From positions 1 to 26,035 of the forward strand of contig CAYWSL010000074.1 of NCBI GenBank assembly GCA_964460665.1: a DNA stretch of 26,035 bases, in the 5' to 3' direction. Below, one piece after another: positions 16,870 through 25,245 of the stretch. This stretch comes from K23-9 sp964460665 (GTDB lineage: Bacteria; Planctomycetota; Planctomycetia; Pirellulales; Pirellulaceae). Made by a program: the position numbers and the translations under genes. The stretch's first letter is position 1, and each line of letters begins with the position of its first letter. The notes below the pieces were generated by a model, which was not told where the DNA came from, did not search any database, and saw only the letters and a list, made by a program, of their open reading frames with translations.

Positions 16870-18330
16870 CTAATTACCGTCTGGATGCCACGGCTTGTTG
16901 CCGTTCTTTGGCTGCAGAAACTGCGCGTCGACGGTTTTGTACCAAGCGTGCAATCTGGATCGCATTTCCTGGGTGCGCTTTGGCATTGTCTCCGCTAAAT
17001 CCTTCGCTTCGCCGATGTCCGATTCCAGATCGTACAAATGAACACGACCGTCTTCGTATCGTTCAAACAACTTGTACTTTCCCTCGCGGATCGCACCGCC
17101 GGGAATGCCGCCTTGATTGCTGTAGTGCGGGTAGTGCCAGTACAACGACCTTTCGCCTAGCGGCTTGCCCTCAAGCGCGGGACGCAAATCGATTCCGTCA
17201 ACCAGATGGTCAAATTCTATCTTTGCCGACGCCGCAATCGTGGGGAATAGATCGATCGAGCAGATCGGCTGCGTAGAAGTCGTTCCAGCTTTCGTTACTC
17301 CGGGATAGCGGACGATCCAAGGCTCGCGAATACCGCCTTCGTACACCCAGCCTTTACCGCCGCGTAGTGGCAGGTTGCTGGTCGGCGATCCTTCGGAAGT
17401 CGACAAGCCGCCATTGTCAGATGTGAAGATGACAACGGTATTGTCAGCCACTCCAGCTTCATCGAGTTGCTTCAATACGTTGCCGACCGCTTGGTCCATC
17501 GCTTCGACCATCGCACCGTAGACAGCGTGCTTTTGCAAAATCCGAACCTTGCGAGCCTTTTTGCCGTAGATCTGTTCTTCGCGTGCAAATTCGTCACCGT
17601 TGATATCGGCCGCTTTCTTCTTGTACTTGGCCACCAAGTCCGGGCGGCCCATCAGCGGCGTGTGCACCGAATAGAACGACAAGTACGCAAGAAACGGCTT
17701 GTCTTTGTTTTGCTTGATGAAGTCAGCCGTCTCGCGCGAAAGCCGCGCCGGCAAGTGCTCCCCTTCGGGACTTTCGACTTCCATTTGTGGGTTTTCGAAT
17801 GGAGCAAAATAACGTTTGCCCGTATACGGTCCGCCCTTGGTGTGGCCGCCGATGTTGACATCGAAGCCACGGTTCTGCGGATAGTATTCTTCGCTTTCGC
17901 CCAAGTGCCATTTGCCAGCGAAGAACGTTGCGTAGCCTTTGTCTTTCAACGCTTGTGCGATCGTGATTTCGTCCAGCGGCATGTTGCTGTTTAGCGGAGC
18001 AGGAGCGAACTTGCCGCCGCGTTTGCCGGAGAAGAAATTGGTGGCACGCACACGCGTTGGGTACTTGCCCGTCATCAAACTGTATCGCGTTGGCGAACAA
18101 ACCGGGTTCGCAGCGTAGCCATCAGTGAATCGCATTCCCGATTCGGCAAGAGAGTCAATGTTGGGTGTTTCGTAGAACGATTCAGGATTGTTGGCGCCAA
18201 TGTCCATGTAACCAAGATCGTCAACCAGGAACACGACAAAGTTCGGTGAATCACTGGATTCCGCCAGCAGAGTGTTTGCGGAACAAACGGCCAGGGCAGC
18301 GACCGCAAATAGACAAGTCAATGGTTTCAT
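16870..18330 (-). CDS. Exported sulfatase (arylsulfatase family S1), canonical CSPTR motif
   Basis: A 486-residue secreted sulfatase that hydrolyses sulfate esters, probably of algal polysaccharides. It has an N-terminal signal peptide (MKPLTCLFAVAALAVCSANT, cleaved near LLAES). The alkaline-phosphatase-like fold shows VDDLGYMDIG with metal-binding Asp37/Asp38, and the formylglycine motif C78SPTR followed by YSLMTGKYPTR. GKWHLGE supplies the active-site Lys and His, and IFTSDNGG supplies the second metal site (Asp-Asn). The C-terminal subdomain carries HYPHYSNQGG and YKLFERYEDGRVHLYDLESD, usual for S1 enzymes. Activation requires a formylglycine-generating enzyme, which is not in this window. 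It is transcribed divergently from the two-gene sulfatase operon across a 306-bp shared promoter region. The substrate cannot be read from the sequence. Confidence 0.95.
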   Translation of the reverse strand: MKPLTCLFAVAALAVCSANTLLAESSDSPNFVVFLVDDLGYMDIGANNPESFYETPNIDSLAESGMRFTDGYAANPVCSPTRYSLMTGKYPTRVRATNFFSGKRGGKFAPAPLNSNMPLDEITIAQALKDKGYATFFAGKWHLGESEEYYPQNRGFDVNIGGHTKGGPYTGKRYFAPFENPQMEVESPEGEHLPARLSRETADFIKQNKDKPFLAYLSFYSVHTPLMGRPDLVAKYKKKAADINGDEFAREEQIYGKKARKVRILQKHAVYGAMVEAMDQAVGNVLKQLDEAGVADNTVVIFTSDNGGLSTSEGSPTSNLPLRGGKGWVYEGGIREPWIVRYPGVTKAGTTSTQPICSIDLFPTIAASAKIEFDHLVDGIDLRPALEGKPLGERSLYWHYPHYSNQGGIPGGAIREGKYKLFERYEDGRVHLYDLESDIGEAKDLAETMPKRTQEMRSRLHAWYKTVDAQFLQPKNGNKPWHPDGN

Positions 18331-18636
18331 GAGGATTCCAGGTTGGTGGTGCGTCAGATGCGTTTTACAGCGACGGCCGTAATTGTAATTGACCGTCGCG
18401 ATAGCGGAACCGTCCAGCCGCGAAAGCCACTGCGGACAAATTGTGCATGGTTATCGTAGCGGAAGGGCGCAAGCTCTCCGGTGATGGAGTCGATTTTACG
18501 TGAAAGACCGAACGGCTCGCGCCGTTCTGCTAACAAGACCCACATCGGCGGATACAAAGCCGGTCGCATTGGGCCAGCGTCTAACCGCTGTCTGATCGCG
18601 TACAATGCTGGCTTCCCCAGGTCAGAAGTGAACCCT
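18331..18636. promoter_or_regulatory. Shared divergent promoter region of the sulfatase genes, with two hairpins
   Basis: This 306-bp region lies between oppositely oriented sulfatase genes and must hold both promoters. It contains two inverted repeats. GCGACGG (18370-18376) pairs with CCGTCGC (18393-18399) around an AT-rich 16-base centre holding a doubled TAATTG-like motif. GAACGGC (18510-18516) pairs with GCCGTTC (18521-18527) with loop TCGC. Neither is followed by a T-run, so they are not simple terminators. They could be operator sites. No consensus -35/-10 pair stands out. Confidence 0.4.
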
Positions 18637-20433
18637 ATGAAACCCGACTTTGCTCTTCGCATGCTTCATTCCCTCGTCACTCCCGCCACGTGGATTGCTT
18701 TGTGCGGTTTACTGCTGCCGTCCAGCACGGTCTTTGCTGCCCCAGCATCGGGCGAAGATCTCAAGCCGAATGTTCTGTTCATCGCAATGGACGATCTGAA
18801 CGATTGGATTGGCTGCCTGGGAGGCCACCCGCAAACGATCACGCCGAACTTGGATCGACTTGCAAAATCCGGCACGCTGTTTACCAATGCACACTGCCCC
18901 GCGCCGGCGTGCAATCCGTGTCGCAGTGCGATCTTCACCGGCCGTGCCCCGAATCGCAGCGGGATGTACGACAATCGCCAGAAGATGCGCGAAGTCATGC
19001 CGCGCGAAGTGCTGCTGCCCCAGTACTTTCGCAATCACGGCTACCACGCCTCAGGTTCGGGAAAGATGCTGCACTACTTTATCGATGCTAAGTCCTGGGA
19101 CGAGTACTTTCCGAAAGCGGAAACCGAGAGGCCGTTGCCGGAGACGTTTTACCCTAAGCAGCGTCCCGTGAATCTTCCTCGCGGAGGTCCGTGGCAGTAC
19201 GTCGAAACGGACTGGGCCGCTCTGGACGTGACCGACGAAGAATTTGGAGGCGACTATTCGGTGAGTGATTGGGTTGGCAAACGACTGGCCGAGCAGAACG
19301 AGAAGCCGTTCTTTCTGGCGTGCGGTCTGTATCGACCGCACGAACCCTGGTTTGTGCCAAAGAAGTACTTTCAGCCGTTTCCGCTTGAGTCAATCCAGTT
19401 GCCGCCTGGCTACAAAGAAGGCGACTTGGACGACGTGCCCCAACAAGGCCAACGTTTCGCACGAAATCGCTACTTCGCTCACATCCAAGAACATGGCCAG
19501 TGGAAACAAGGCATCCAAGGTTACCTCGCATCGATTCATTTCGCCGACGCGATGCTGGGTCGCGTGCTGGATGCTTTGGATGCTGGTCCGAATGCGGACA
19601 ATACGATCGTCGTGCTCTGGTCTGACCACGGATGGCAACTTGGCGAGAAAGAGCACTGGCAAAAGTACACGCCGTGGCGCGGTGTGACGCGAATTCCGTT
19701 CATGATGCGCGTCCCGAAGTCAGTCTCCAGTGTTTTGCCCGCCGGCACCCAAGCCGGTTCGGTGTGCGGCTTGCCCGTCAACTTACTGAGCCTGTATCCG
19801 ACGCTGCTGGAACTGTGCGGCCTGCCCAAGCAACCAGTAGCCGACGGGCCCTCCGTTGTTCCTTTACTGATAGATCCCGTGGATGCCGATTGGCCGCACC
19901 AAAGCATCACGTATTTGGCTACGCCGGGTTGTTTTACGATTAGTGGCCGCACGCATCGCTACATTCACTACGCCGACGATAGCGAAGAACTGTACGACAT
20001 CACTGCGGATCCATACGAATGGACGAACTTGGCTGGCAAGGAAGAATCGAAATCCCTGCTAGCCGATTTCAGATCGCGATCGCCCAAGCAGTTTGCCAAA
20101 CGAGTCGCACCGTCGGTCCAGTCGCTATCGAAACTGACTTGGCAGAAACTTGGCGTCGATTCACCGCCACCGTCAAAGCCGGAAGGAAATCCGTTCCCCG
20201 TTTTCTTCAAGAACCAACGTCGCGCGGCGGTGGAATTATTTTGGGTCGACGGCAAAGGTGGCACGAAATCGTATGGCCAGATCGAGGCAGGCAAAATGCA
20301 AAGGCAACAAACTCGCCCCGGCGCGGTTTGGGTGATTCAAGACGCAGAATCTGAAAAGCCACTCGGCTTCTTTCGCGTTGGTGACCGGACCGCTCGAGCG
20401 CTGATCCCCAACAATGCAAAACAAAACCAATAG
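18637..20433 (+). CDS. Exported iduronate-2-sulfatase-like sulfatase with C-terminal VHL-beta-like domain
   Basis: A 598-residue secreted sulfatase. ATG 18637 starts a signal peptide ending near TVFAAPASG (about residue 38). The open frame extends to 18481, but those residues look non-coding. Features of the iduronate-2-sulfatase-like group are MDDLNDWIGCLGGHP with metal Asp52/Asp53, the formylglycine site C92NPCR96, SGSGKMLHYF with the conserved Lys and His, YRPHEPWFVPKKY, and WSDHGWQLGEKEHW for the second metal site. The fourth motif position is Cys (CNPCR) instead of the more common Ser, which the CxPxR rule allows. The last ~75 residues, from FFKNQRRAAVELFWVDGKGG (about 523-542) to AVWVIQDAESEKPLGFFRV, resemble the pVHL beta domain and are not part of the sulfatase fold. 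The next sulfatase gene begins 10 bp downstream. Confidence 0.93.
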   Translation: MKPDFALRMLHSLVTPATWIALCGLLLPSSTVFAAPASGEDLKPNVLFIAMDDLNDWIGCLGGHPQTITPNLDRLAKSGTLFTNAHCPAPACNPCRSAIFTGRAPNRSGMYDNRQKMREVMPREVLLPQYFRNHGYHASGSGKMLHYFIDAKSWDEYFPKAETERPLPETFYPKQRPVNLPRGGPWQYVETDWAALDVTDEEFGGDYSVSDWVGKRLAEQNEKPFFLACGLYRPHEPWFVPKKYFQPFPLESIQLPPGYKEGDLDDVPQQGQRFARNRYFAHIQEHGQWKQGIQGYLASIHFADAMLGRVLDALDAGPNADNTIVVLWSDHGWQLGEKEHWQKYTPWRGVTRIPFMMRVPKSVSSVLPAGTQAGSVCGLPVNLLSLYPTLLELCGLPKQPVADGPSVVPLLIDPVDADWPHQSITYLATPGCFTISGRTHRYIHYADDSEELYDITADPYEWTNLAGKEESKSLLADFRSRSPKQFAKRVAPSVQSLSKLTWQKLGVDSPPPSKPEGNPFPVFFKNQRRAAVELFWVDGKGGTKSYGQIEAGKMQRQQTRPGAVWVIQDAESEKPLGFFRVGDRTARALIPNNAKQNQ

Positions 20434-20443
20434 AGATGTAATC

Positions 20444-22468
20444 ATGAGACCACTACTGCTGACTCTGTTAGCCGCGCTCGCACTCGCGTGTAGCGCTGCG
20501 GCTGAGAATCGACCCAATATCGTCGTCATCATGGTCGACGACTTGGGCTATTCGGACCTTGGTTGCTACGGCAGCGAAATCGAAACACCCAACCTGGACG
20601 CATTGGCCGCTGGCGGGCTGCGGTTTTCGCAGTTCTACAACACAGCGAAATGCCACTCATCGCGTGTCTCGCTACTTTCCGGCCAATACTGCATTGCTGC
20701 CGGCGACACCTCGCTTCGCCATGCCGTGACATCCGCCGAAGTGCTTGGCAACAACGGCTACTTCACAGCCATGACTGGCAAATGGCATTTAAAGCAACAG
20801 CCAACCGACTTTGGTTTCCAACGTTACTTTGGGCATCTAAGTGGAGCGTGCAATTTCTTCAAAGGCGACAATACGTTTCGGCTAAACGGCGAGCCTTGGA
20901 AAGTGCCCTCTGAAGGTTTCTACACAACGGTCGCAGATGTCGACTACGGACTGAAATTCCTAAAGGAAGCTCGGCAAGCGCAAAAGCCTTGGTATCTGTA
21001 CATCGCCTTCAATGCGCCGCACGCACCTCTGCATGCCTTACCCGAAGATTATGCGAAATACAAAGGCCGATACGACGCCGGGTGGGACGTGATTCGCGAT
21101 ACGCGAATGGCGAAGCAAAAACGAATCGGCTTACTGGACGCAAGTTTGACACCCAGCCCGCGCCCAGAACATGTTCCTGCGTGGGACAGCTTGAAGCAGT
21201 GGCAGCAAAAGTACGAAGCGAACCGCATGACGACGCTGGCAGCGATGATCGATCGCGTGGACCAAGAAGTTGGCCGACTGGTCAATGACTTGAAAGCCAA
21301 CGATGAACTGGACAACACGATGCTGCTGTTTGTTTCGGACAATGGGGCCTGTCCGTACGACCGCCGGAAACCCACATTGGACGCCGTGCCCACCAACGGC
21401 GACGTCGCACTAGCAGATTCGACAGGATGGTCTTGGGCACGCAACAGCCCGTTTCGCTACTACAAGCAGAATCAGTTCGAAGGCGGAATCTCGACACCAG
21501 CGATTGTCCACTGGCCCGCAGGTATCAAGAAACGCCCGCCAGGCAGTTTTGTTCGCGACCCAGCGCACTTGATTGATGTGATGCCGACTTTGGCAGACAT
21601 CACCGGCAGCAAGATCCCCAAGCAGTGGACGGATCGCGATCTGCGACCAATATCCGGGATTTCGCTGAAGAACGTTTTTGCGGGCGGGTCGATCGCCGAT
21701 AGGAAACCGATTCATTTACTGTTTGCCAAAGATCGCGGACTTCGCGATGGGGATTGGAAACTGGTTAGTTTTCAAAGCAAAGCGTGGGAGCTGTACAACG
21801 TTGCCAACGATCGGTCGGAACTAAACAACTTGGCCGCTGCTGAACCAGACCGGCTGCAAAGCATGATTCGAACGTGGACCGAGATGACCAAGAATGTCTT
21901 GCACGCCAACCCGTCTTCCTATGCGCCGGTGTCAGAAGCGTCAACGCCGCACGTTCATCGCGAATGGACAACGTTTGGCGACACGCCGGAGGACTACATT
22001 GGCCGAAAGAAGAAAGCCGCCACAAGTAAGGGCGGCACTTACAACGGCAAAATTCGTGCGCGAAAGAACACCCAGCTGACCATTGTTGGCAACGAACTGC
22101 AGCTAACGTTTAGTGGCGACGATCCAGGCATCGCGATGGATTTGCGATCGGCGAACTTGCCCAACGGACCCTACCAATTGCGGTTTCGCTTGAAGGGCGG
22201 AAGTAAGAACGGCGGCGAGCTGTACTTTACCAGCGACACGAAAACAATCTTGCCAAAAGGGACTCACGAAACGTTTCCCTTGAACGCGGACGGCGAATGG
22301 CAGCAAGTGTCCGTCGCGATGAAGACCGACAAACGCATTCACCAGCTTCGGCTGGACGTGTGCGAAGATGTGGGTAGCGCAACGATCGCCGACTTGAGTC
22401 TGGTCGGATCCGACGGCAAGGTGTTGATCAAATGGCCAGCGAAAAAGAAACGACCCGGCAAGAAGTAA
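20444..22468 (+). CDS. Exported sulfatase with variant CHSSR motif and C-terminal beta-rich domain
   Basis: A 674-residue secreted protein of the sulfatase / alkaline-phosphatase-like superfamily. ATG 20444, 10 bp after the previous stop codon, starts a signal peptide (MRPLLLTLLAALALACSAAA). It has MVDDLGYSDLG with metal Asp32/Asp33, GKWHLKQQ, and FVSDNGACP for the second metal site. The expected CxPxR formylglycine site reads C70HSSR74, with Ser in place of Pro, in an otherwise normal context (NTAKCHSSRVSLLSGQY). Whether this Cys is converted to formylglycine is open. The sulfatase part ends near residue 510. After a linker, residues ~550-660 form a carbohydrate-binding-like beta-sandwich (LTIVGNELQLTFSGDDPG, YQLRFRLKGGSKNGG, GEWQQVSVAM, IHQLRLDVCED). 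The C terminus is Lys-rich (KKKRPGKK), and its stop codon lies inside a tandem repeat that continues into a scaffold gap. Confidence 0.92.
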   Translation: MRPLLLTLLAALALACSAAAENRPNIVVIMVDDLGYSDLGCYGSEIETPNLDALAAGGLRFSQFYNTAKCHSSRVSLLSGQYCIAAGDTSLRHAVTSAEVLGNNGYFTAMTGKWHLKQQPTDFGFQRYFGHLSGACNFFKGDNTFRLNGEPWKVPSEGFYTTVADVDYGLKFLKEARQAQKPWYLYIAFNAPHAPLHALPEDYAKYKGRYDAGWDVIRDTRMAKQKRIGLLDASLTPSPRPEHVPAWDSLKQWQQKYEANRMTTLAAMIDRVDQEVGRLVNDLKANDELDNTMLLFVSDNGACPYDRRKPTLDAVPTNGDVALADSTGWSWARNSPFRYYKQNQFEGGISTPAIVHWPAGIKKRPPGSFVRDPAHLIDVMPTLADITGSKIPKQWTDRDLRPISGISLKNVFAGGSIADRKPIHLLFAKDRGLRDGDWKLVSFQSKAWELYNVANDRSELNNLAAAEPDRLQSMIRTWTEMTKNVLHANPSSYAPVSEASTPHVHREWTTFGDTPEDYIGRKKKAATSKGGTYNGKIRARKNTQLTIVGNELQLTFSGDDPGIAMDLRSANLPNGPYQLRFRLKGGSKNGGELYFTSDTKTILPKGTHETFPLNADGEWQQVSVAMKTDKRIHQLRLDVCEDVGSATIADLSLVGSDGKVLIKWPAKKKRPGKK

Positions 22469-22611
22469 GCCGCAAGAAGTAAGCNNNNNNNNNNNNNNNN
22501 NNNNNNNNNNNNNNNNNNNNNNNNNNNNNNNNNNNNNNNNNNNNNNNNNNNNNNNNNNNNNNNNNNNNNNNNNNNNNNNNNNNNGCAAGAAGTAAGCCGC
22601 AAGAAGTAAGC
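22458..22611. repeat. 14-bp tandem repeat including a sulfatase stop codon, broken by a scaffold gap
   Basis: The unit GCAAGAAGTAAGCC is seen at 22458 and 22472 before the gap and at 22585 and 22599 after it. The 100 Ns at 22485-22584 mark a gap of unknown length within the array. The first copy encodes the last residues (KK) and the TAA stop codon of the third sulfatase. Total copy number is unknown. Confidence 0.9.
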
Positions 22612-22648
22612 GGCAGATTCGTTGTGTGGAATAATGTCCTGGATCGCT

Positions 22649-23332
22649 CTACGCGGCCTTGGCCTGATAGATGATCCCGGTGCGTTTCCGCTCTAGCGAT
22701 TCGATCGCGCCTACTTTTCGCAGCACATAAGCAACTTGCTGTGCGAACCAGCGCGGACGGTCAATCGCGGTTGCGATGTCCGCTGTGTCAAACGACACCG
22801 GTTGCGATCCCCACGGAATCAGGTCTAGCAGGTCACTTGGCTCAGTGAACAGATGCGTTTCTTGGACCGATTCCAAGCTGACGTCGTAGACTTTGTAGTC
22901 TTTCCCGCGTCGTCGTCGACGTTTCTTGGTGGCGGGACCACGGACCTGTTCAACGCAGATCATCGGCACTTCAAGCGTCAAATTGGGATGCGGAAACACC
23001 TTGGTGAAGTAGATCAAATCCTCGAACAGCTCCAGCACATTGCCTCGCTTGGGACTCATCCGCCGCGATGAAATCGGAGCGCCCTTGCGTTTGATCTTCG
23101 CGATTCGTGTTCGAGCCACAATAGGTTTAACGACACGCAGCTTGTGTCGCTGAAGAAGATCCTGCGACTTACGACTGATCGCGGACAAAGAAGAAAATTG
23201 AATCTCGATCAATTCGTCGTCGCGGATAGCATCGATTCGATACGCGCCCAGAACGACTTCGGTATTCTCCACCCCATCGGCATACATCCGCTTGAGCTGC
23301 TGGTGAACGGTGGTTTCCAAGCTGACCTCCAA
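22649..23332 (-). CDS. Planctomycete conserved protein with nuclease-like motif (DUF8091-like)
   Basis: A 227-residue basic cytoplasmic protein. I recognise the pattern as a family common in planctomycetes and otherwise uncharacterised; the DUF8091 label is from memory. Near the N terminus, VLGAYRIDAIRDDELIEIQF has the layout of a PD-(D/E)XK nuclease core, with Asp34, Glu43 and Gln45 (E-x-Q in place of E-x-K). Next come HKLRVVKPIVARTRI and RKGAPISSRRMSPKRG, a strongly basic segment (ATKKRRRRRGKDYKV), and a C-terminal winged-helix-like part (about 178-225, DTADIATAIDRPRWFAQQVAYVLRKVGAIES). Together these suggest a DNA- or RNA-interacting protein; this is inference. It lies 67 bp downstream of the transpeptidase gene on the same strand and may be co-transcribed. 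Confidence 0.75.
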   Translation of the reverse strand: MEVSLETTVHQQLKRMYADGVENTEVVLGAYRIDAIRDDELIEIQFSSLSAISRKSQDLLQRHKLRVVKPIVARTRIAKIKRKGAPISSRRMSPKRGNVLELFEDLIYFTKVFPHPNLTLEVPMICVEQVRGPATKKRRRRRGKDYKVYDVSLESVQETHLFTEPSDLLDLIPWGSQPVSFDTADIATAIDRPRWFAQQVAYVLRKVGAIESLERKRTGIIYQAKAA

Positions 23333-23399
23333 AGCACTTTGTCGCGACCGGTAGCTGGATCGCTACACCGCAAACGCACTACACCGCCACACCGCAGTG

Positions 23400-24929
23400 C
23401 TAGTTTCGGATTGTGACCGATGAACCTTGGACCAAGATTCCGAACAGGTCATCGGCTAGTTCACCAGGCAAGCTGATACAGCCCTGGTTCGTTCCAACCG
23501 TTTCGCTGGGGCTTCCATGAATGCTCATCTGACTTCCCAATCCGATCCACATCTTTCCGTACGGATTGCCGGGGCTGCCTGGTGGGATCGCGTTGCCCAA
23601 ACCATCTTGGAATGGCTTGCGTGTTTGCTTGTCTTGCACCGTAAACGTTCCTGGACGCGGCATCGGGCTATCGCCGACCTCGATCGGGAAACGCCCAGCG
23701 TACAAGTCGCCAGCGAACAACGTTAGCTCCTTGTCCGATAGATCGATGCGAGCACTGAACGGGCCGCGAACGACTTTCAGATCCGTTCCAGGATGAACCA
23801 CCAATGGATCTTGGATACCGTTGATGTTCGCCAGCAGTTGCCAAGGAACTTGGTAGCGATCAGCGATTTCCATCAGCGTTTCGTCATTGCCAACGCGGTG
23901 CGGTTGGTCCATCAGGTGACGCTCGGAATAGATCACGTCACGAGCAAGTGGATCCAGACGTGACAGCATTTCTTTACGCTGCTCTGGCAACAAACTCGGG
24001 GTGTCGTAAAAGACGCTTAGCGTCGAAAGTGCTTCTAAAACCTGATCGCTGCGGTACTGCCGATCAGCGGCTTCGATCGCGTTGTCTAACCCAACATTCC
24101 GACTTGGACGCGGAATTCTTGCCGCCACTGGTTGAGCCGCGAAGGTGGAATCCGGTGCCTCCGCGGCGGGCGGAACGACTTCAGGAACATAAGGATCGGT
24201 TTGCAGCGATATTTGTTTTGTTTGCGGTACATCCATGTTAGCAGAATCACCAAAGCTGGCACCGAAACCAGGTGTTGCATCAAGATCGGGAAGCGAGTCC
24301 ATGGACGGTAGCCCATTCATGCTGGGCGGCTGAACCTGTGTCGGCAACGCGTTGGGCACGCCGAACGCACGACCGCGATTGGGGTCAAAGCTGGATTGCG
24401 AATCAGCGGGACCAGGCATTTGGAAATCACGCTGGGTAGACTGAAAACTCTGGTTCATGTCGACGCTGACAGTGCGTGCCGGAGTCGATACCTGCGGAAG
24501 CTGCGCGGGCGCTACCGGTGTGTTGCGAGTCTGTGATCCGTTGGAGCTTTGATGTCCCGACGCTGGCCCCAAGGAAATGGTGGCAGCTGGCTGCGTTGGA
24601 TTCGAATTGGCAGGAGCGGCAAACGTAGGCGCCGTGTTGTTGAATGTTTCGTTAATGGAGCTCGTTGCACGGCCAAAGGCTGTCTGAGAACCCGGCAACG
24701 CGTTAACGGCAGTATCAGCTGACGCAGCGAACGTAGGCTGAAATTCCGACGGACCTGGAATGCTGCCTGCAGATGGAAACCCTGTGTCCATGCCTAGGCC
24801 GTCGTCGATCACGAGCAGGTCACGATACTCGGCCGGAATCCGTTCTGGCGGAGTGGTCAGCGACACATAGCCGCCATACATGACGGTCATCAACAGGGCG
24901 ACAATGGTTGCGGTCTTCAACGTTTGCAC
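23400..24929 (-). CDS. L,D-transpeptidase (YkuD domain) with LysM, membrane-anchored
   Basis: A 509-residue envelope protein predicted to crosslink peptidoglycan peptides or attach proteins to them. I chose the GTG at 24929 because a strong Shine-Dalgarno sequence (GGAGGA, complement of 24935-24940) sits 5 bases upstream. It gives a short start followed by a membrane anchor (TATIVALLMTVMYGGYV). An ATG at 24974 would add 15 residues. A long Pro/Ser/Gln/Asn-rich disordered linker (about 45-270) leads to a helical part, then a LysM domain (about 344-388, HRVGNDETLMEIADRYQVP), then a YkuD domain (about 392-509). The catalytic site reads IHGS (His471) and NQGC484ISL. The family usually has S/T-H-G-C, so the residue two before Cys is changed, as in some other members. 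It probably works on the periplasmic face. Confidence 0.9.
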   Translation of the reverse strand: MQTLKTATIVALLMTVMYGGYVSLTTPPERIPAEYRDLLVIDDGLGMDTGFPSAGSIPGPSEFQPTFAASADTAVNALPGSQTAFGRATSSINETFNNTAPTFAAPANSNPTQPAATISLGPASGHQSSNGSQTRNTPVAPAQLPQVSTPARTVSVDMNQSFQSTQRDFQMPGPADSQSSFDPNRGRAFGVPNALPTQVQPPSMNGLPSMDSLPDLDATPGFGASFGDSANMDVPQTKQISLQTDPYVPEVVPPAAEAPDSTFAAQPVAARIPRPSRNVGLDNAIEAADRQYRSDQVLEALSTLSVFYDTPSLLPEQRKEMLSRLDPLARDVIYSERHLMDQPHRVGNDETLMEIADRYQVPWQLLANINGIQDPLVVHPGTDLKVVRGPFSARIDLSDKELTLFAGDLYAGRFPIEVGDSPMPRPGTFTVQDKQTRKPFQDGLGNAIPPGSPGNPYGKMWIGLGSQMSIHGSPSETVGTNQGCISLPGELADDLFGILVQGSSVTIRN

Positions 24930-25245
24930 GACGGTCCTCCGTGACGTGTCGGCGATAAAAGCAACGAAATGCAATCCGATTTGTAAGCAATCAGCTCACA
25001 CGTTTTCGGACGTTAGCCAAAAATGTGCTTCATCGGCTAGACCATTTTGCCGTGAATTACCCAAAATCGCGCTTGTACAGTTTCACGTAGGCCACCATCA
25101 TGCCCGATTCGAGCTGCTTTGCCATACAGTCAGCCCATCTCGCTCTGCTTGCATTAGAACTTGACACTCCCAGCAGGGAGCGTGATTTCAAAACAAGGGC
25201 GAGTGCCGTTTTGCTAACGAATCAGCGGCTAAGCAAATCGACGGC

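Noticed and set aside
18510..18527. Hairpin GAACGGC/GCCGTTC as a terminator
   Set aside because: No T-run on either strand and it lies upstream of both divergent genes, so terminator function is unlikely.
22103..22602. Minus-strand frames starting in the second gap
   Set aside because: They depend on Ns and are antisense to the third sulfatase.
25135..25185. CTCCC-AGCA-GGGAG hairpin upstream of the transpeptidase gene
   Set aside because: Stem of 5 bp without a T-run; too weak to call.
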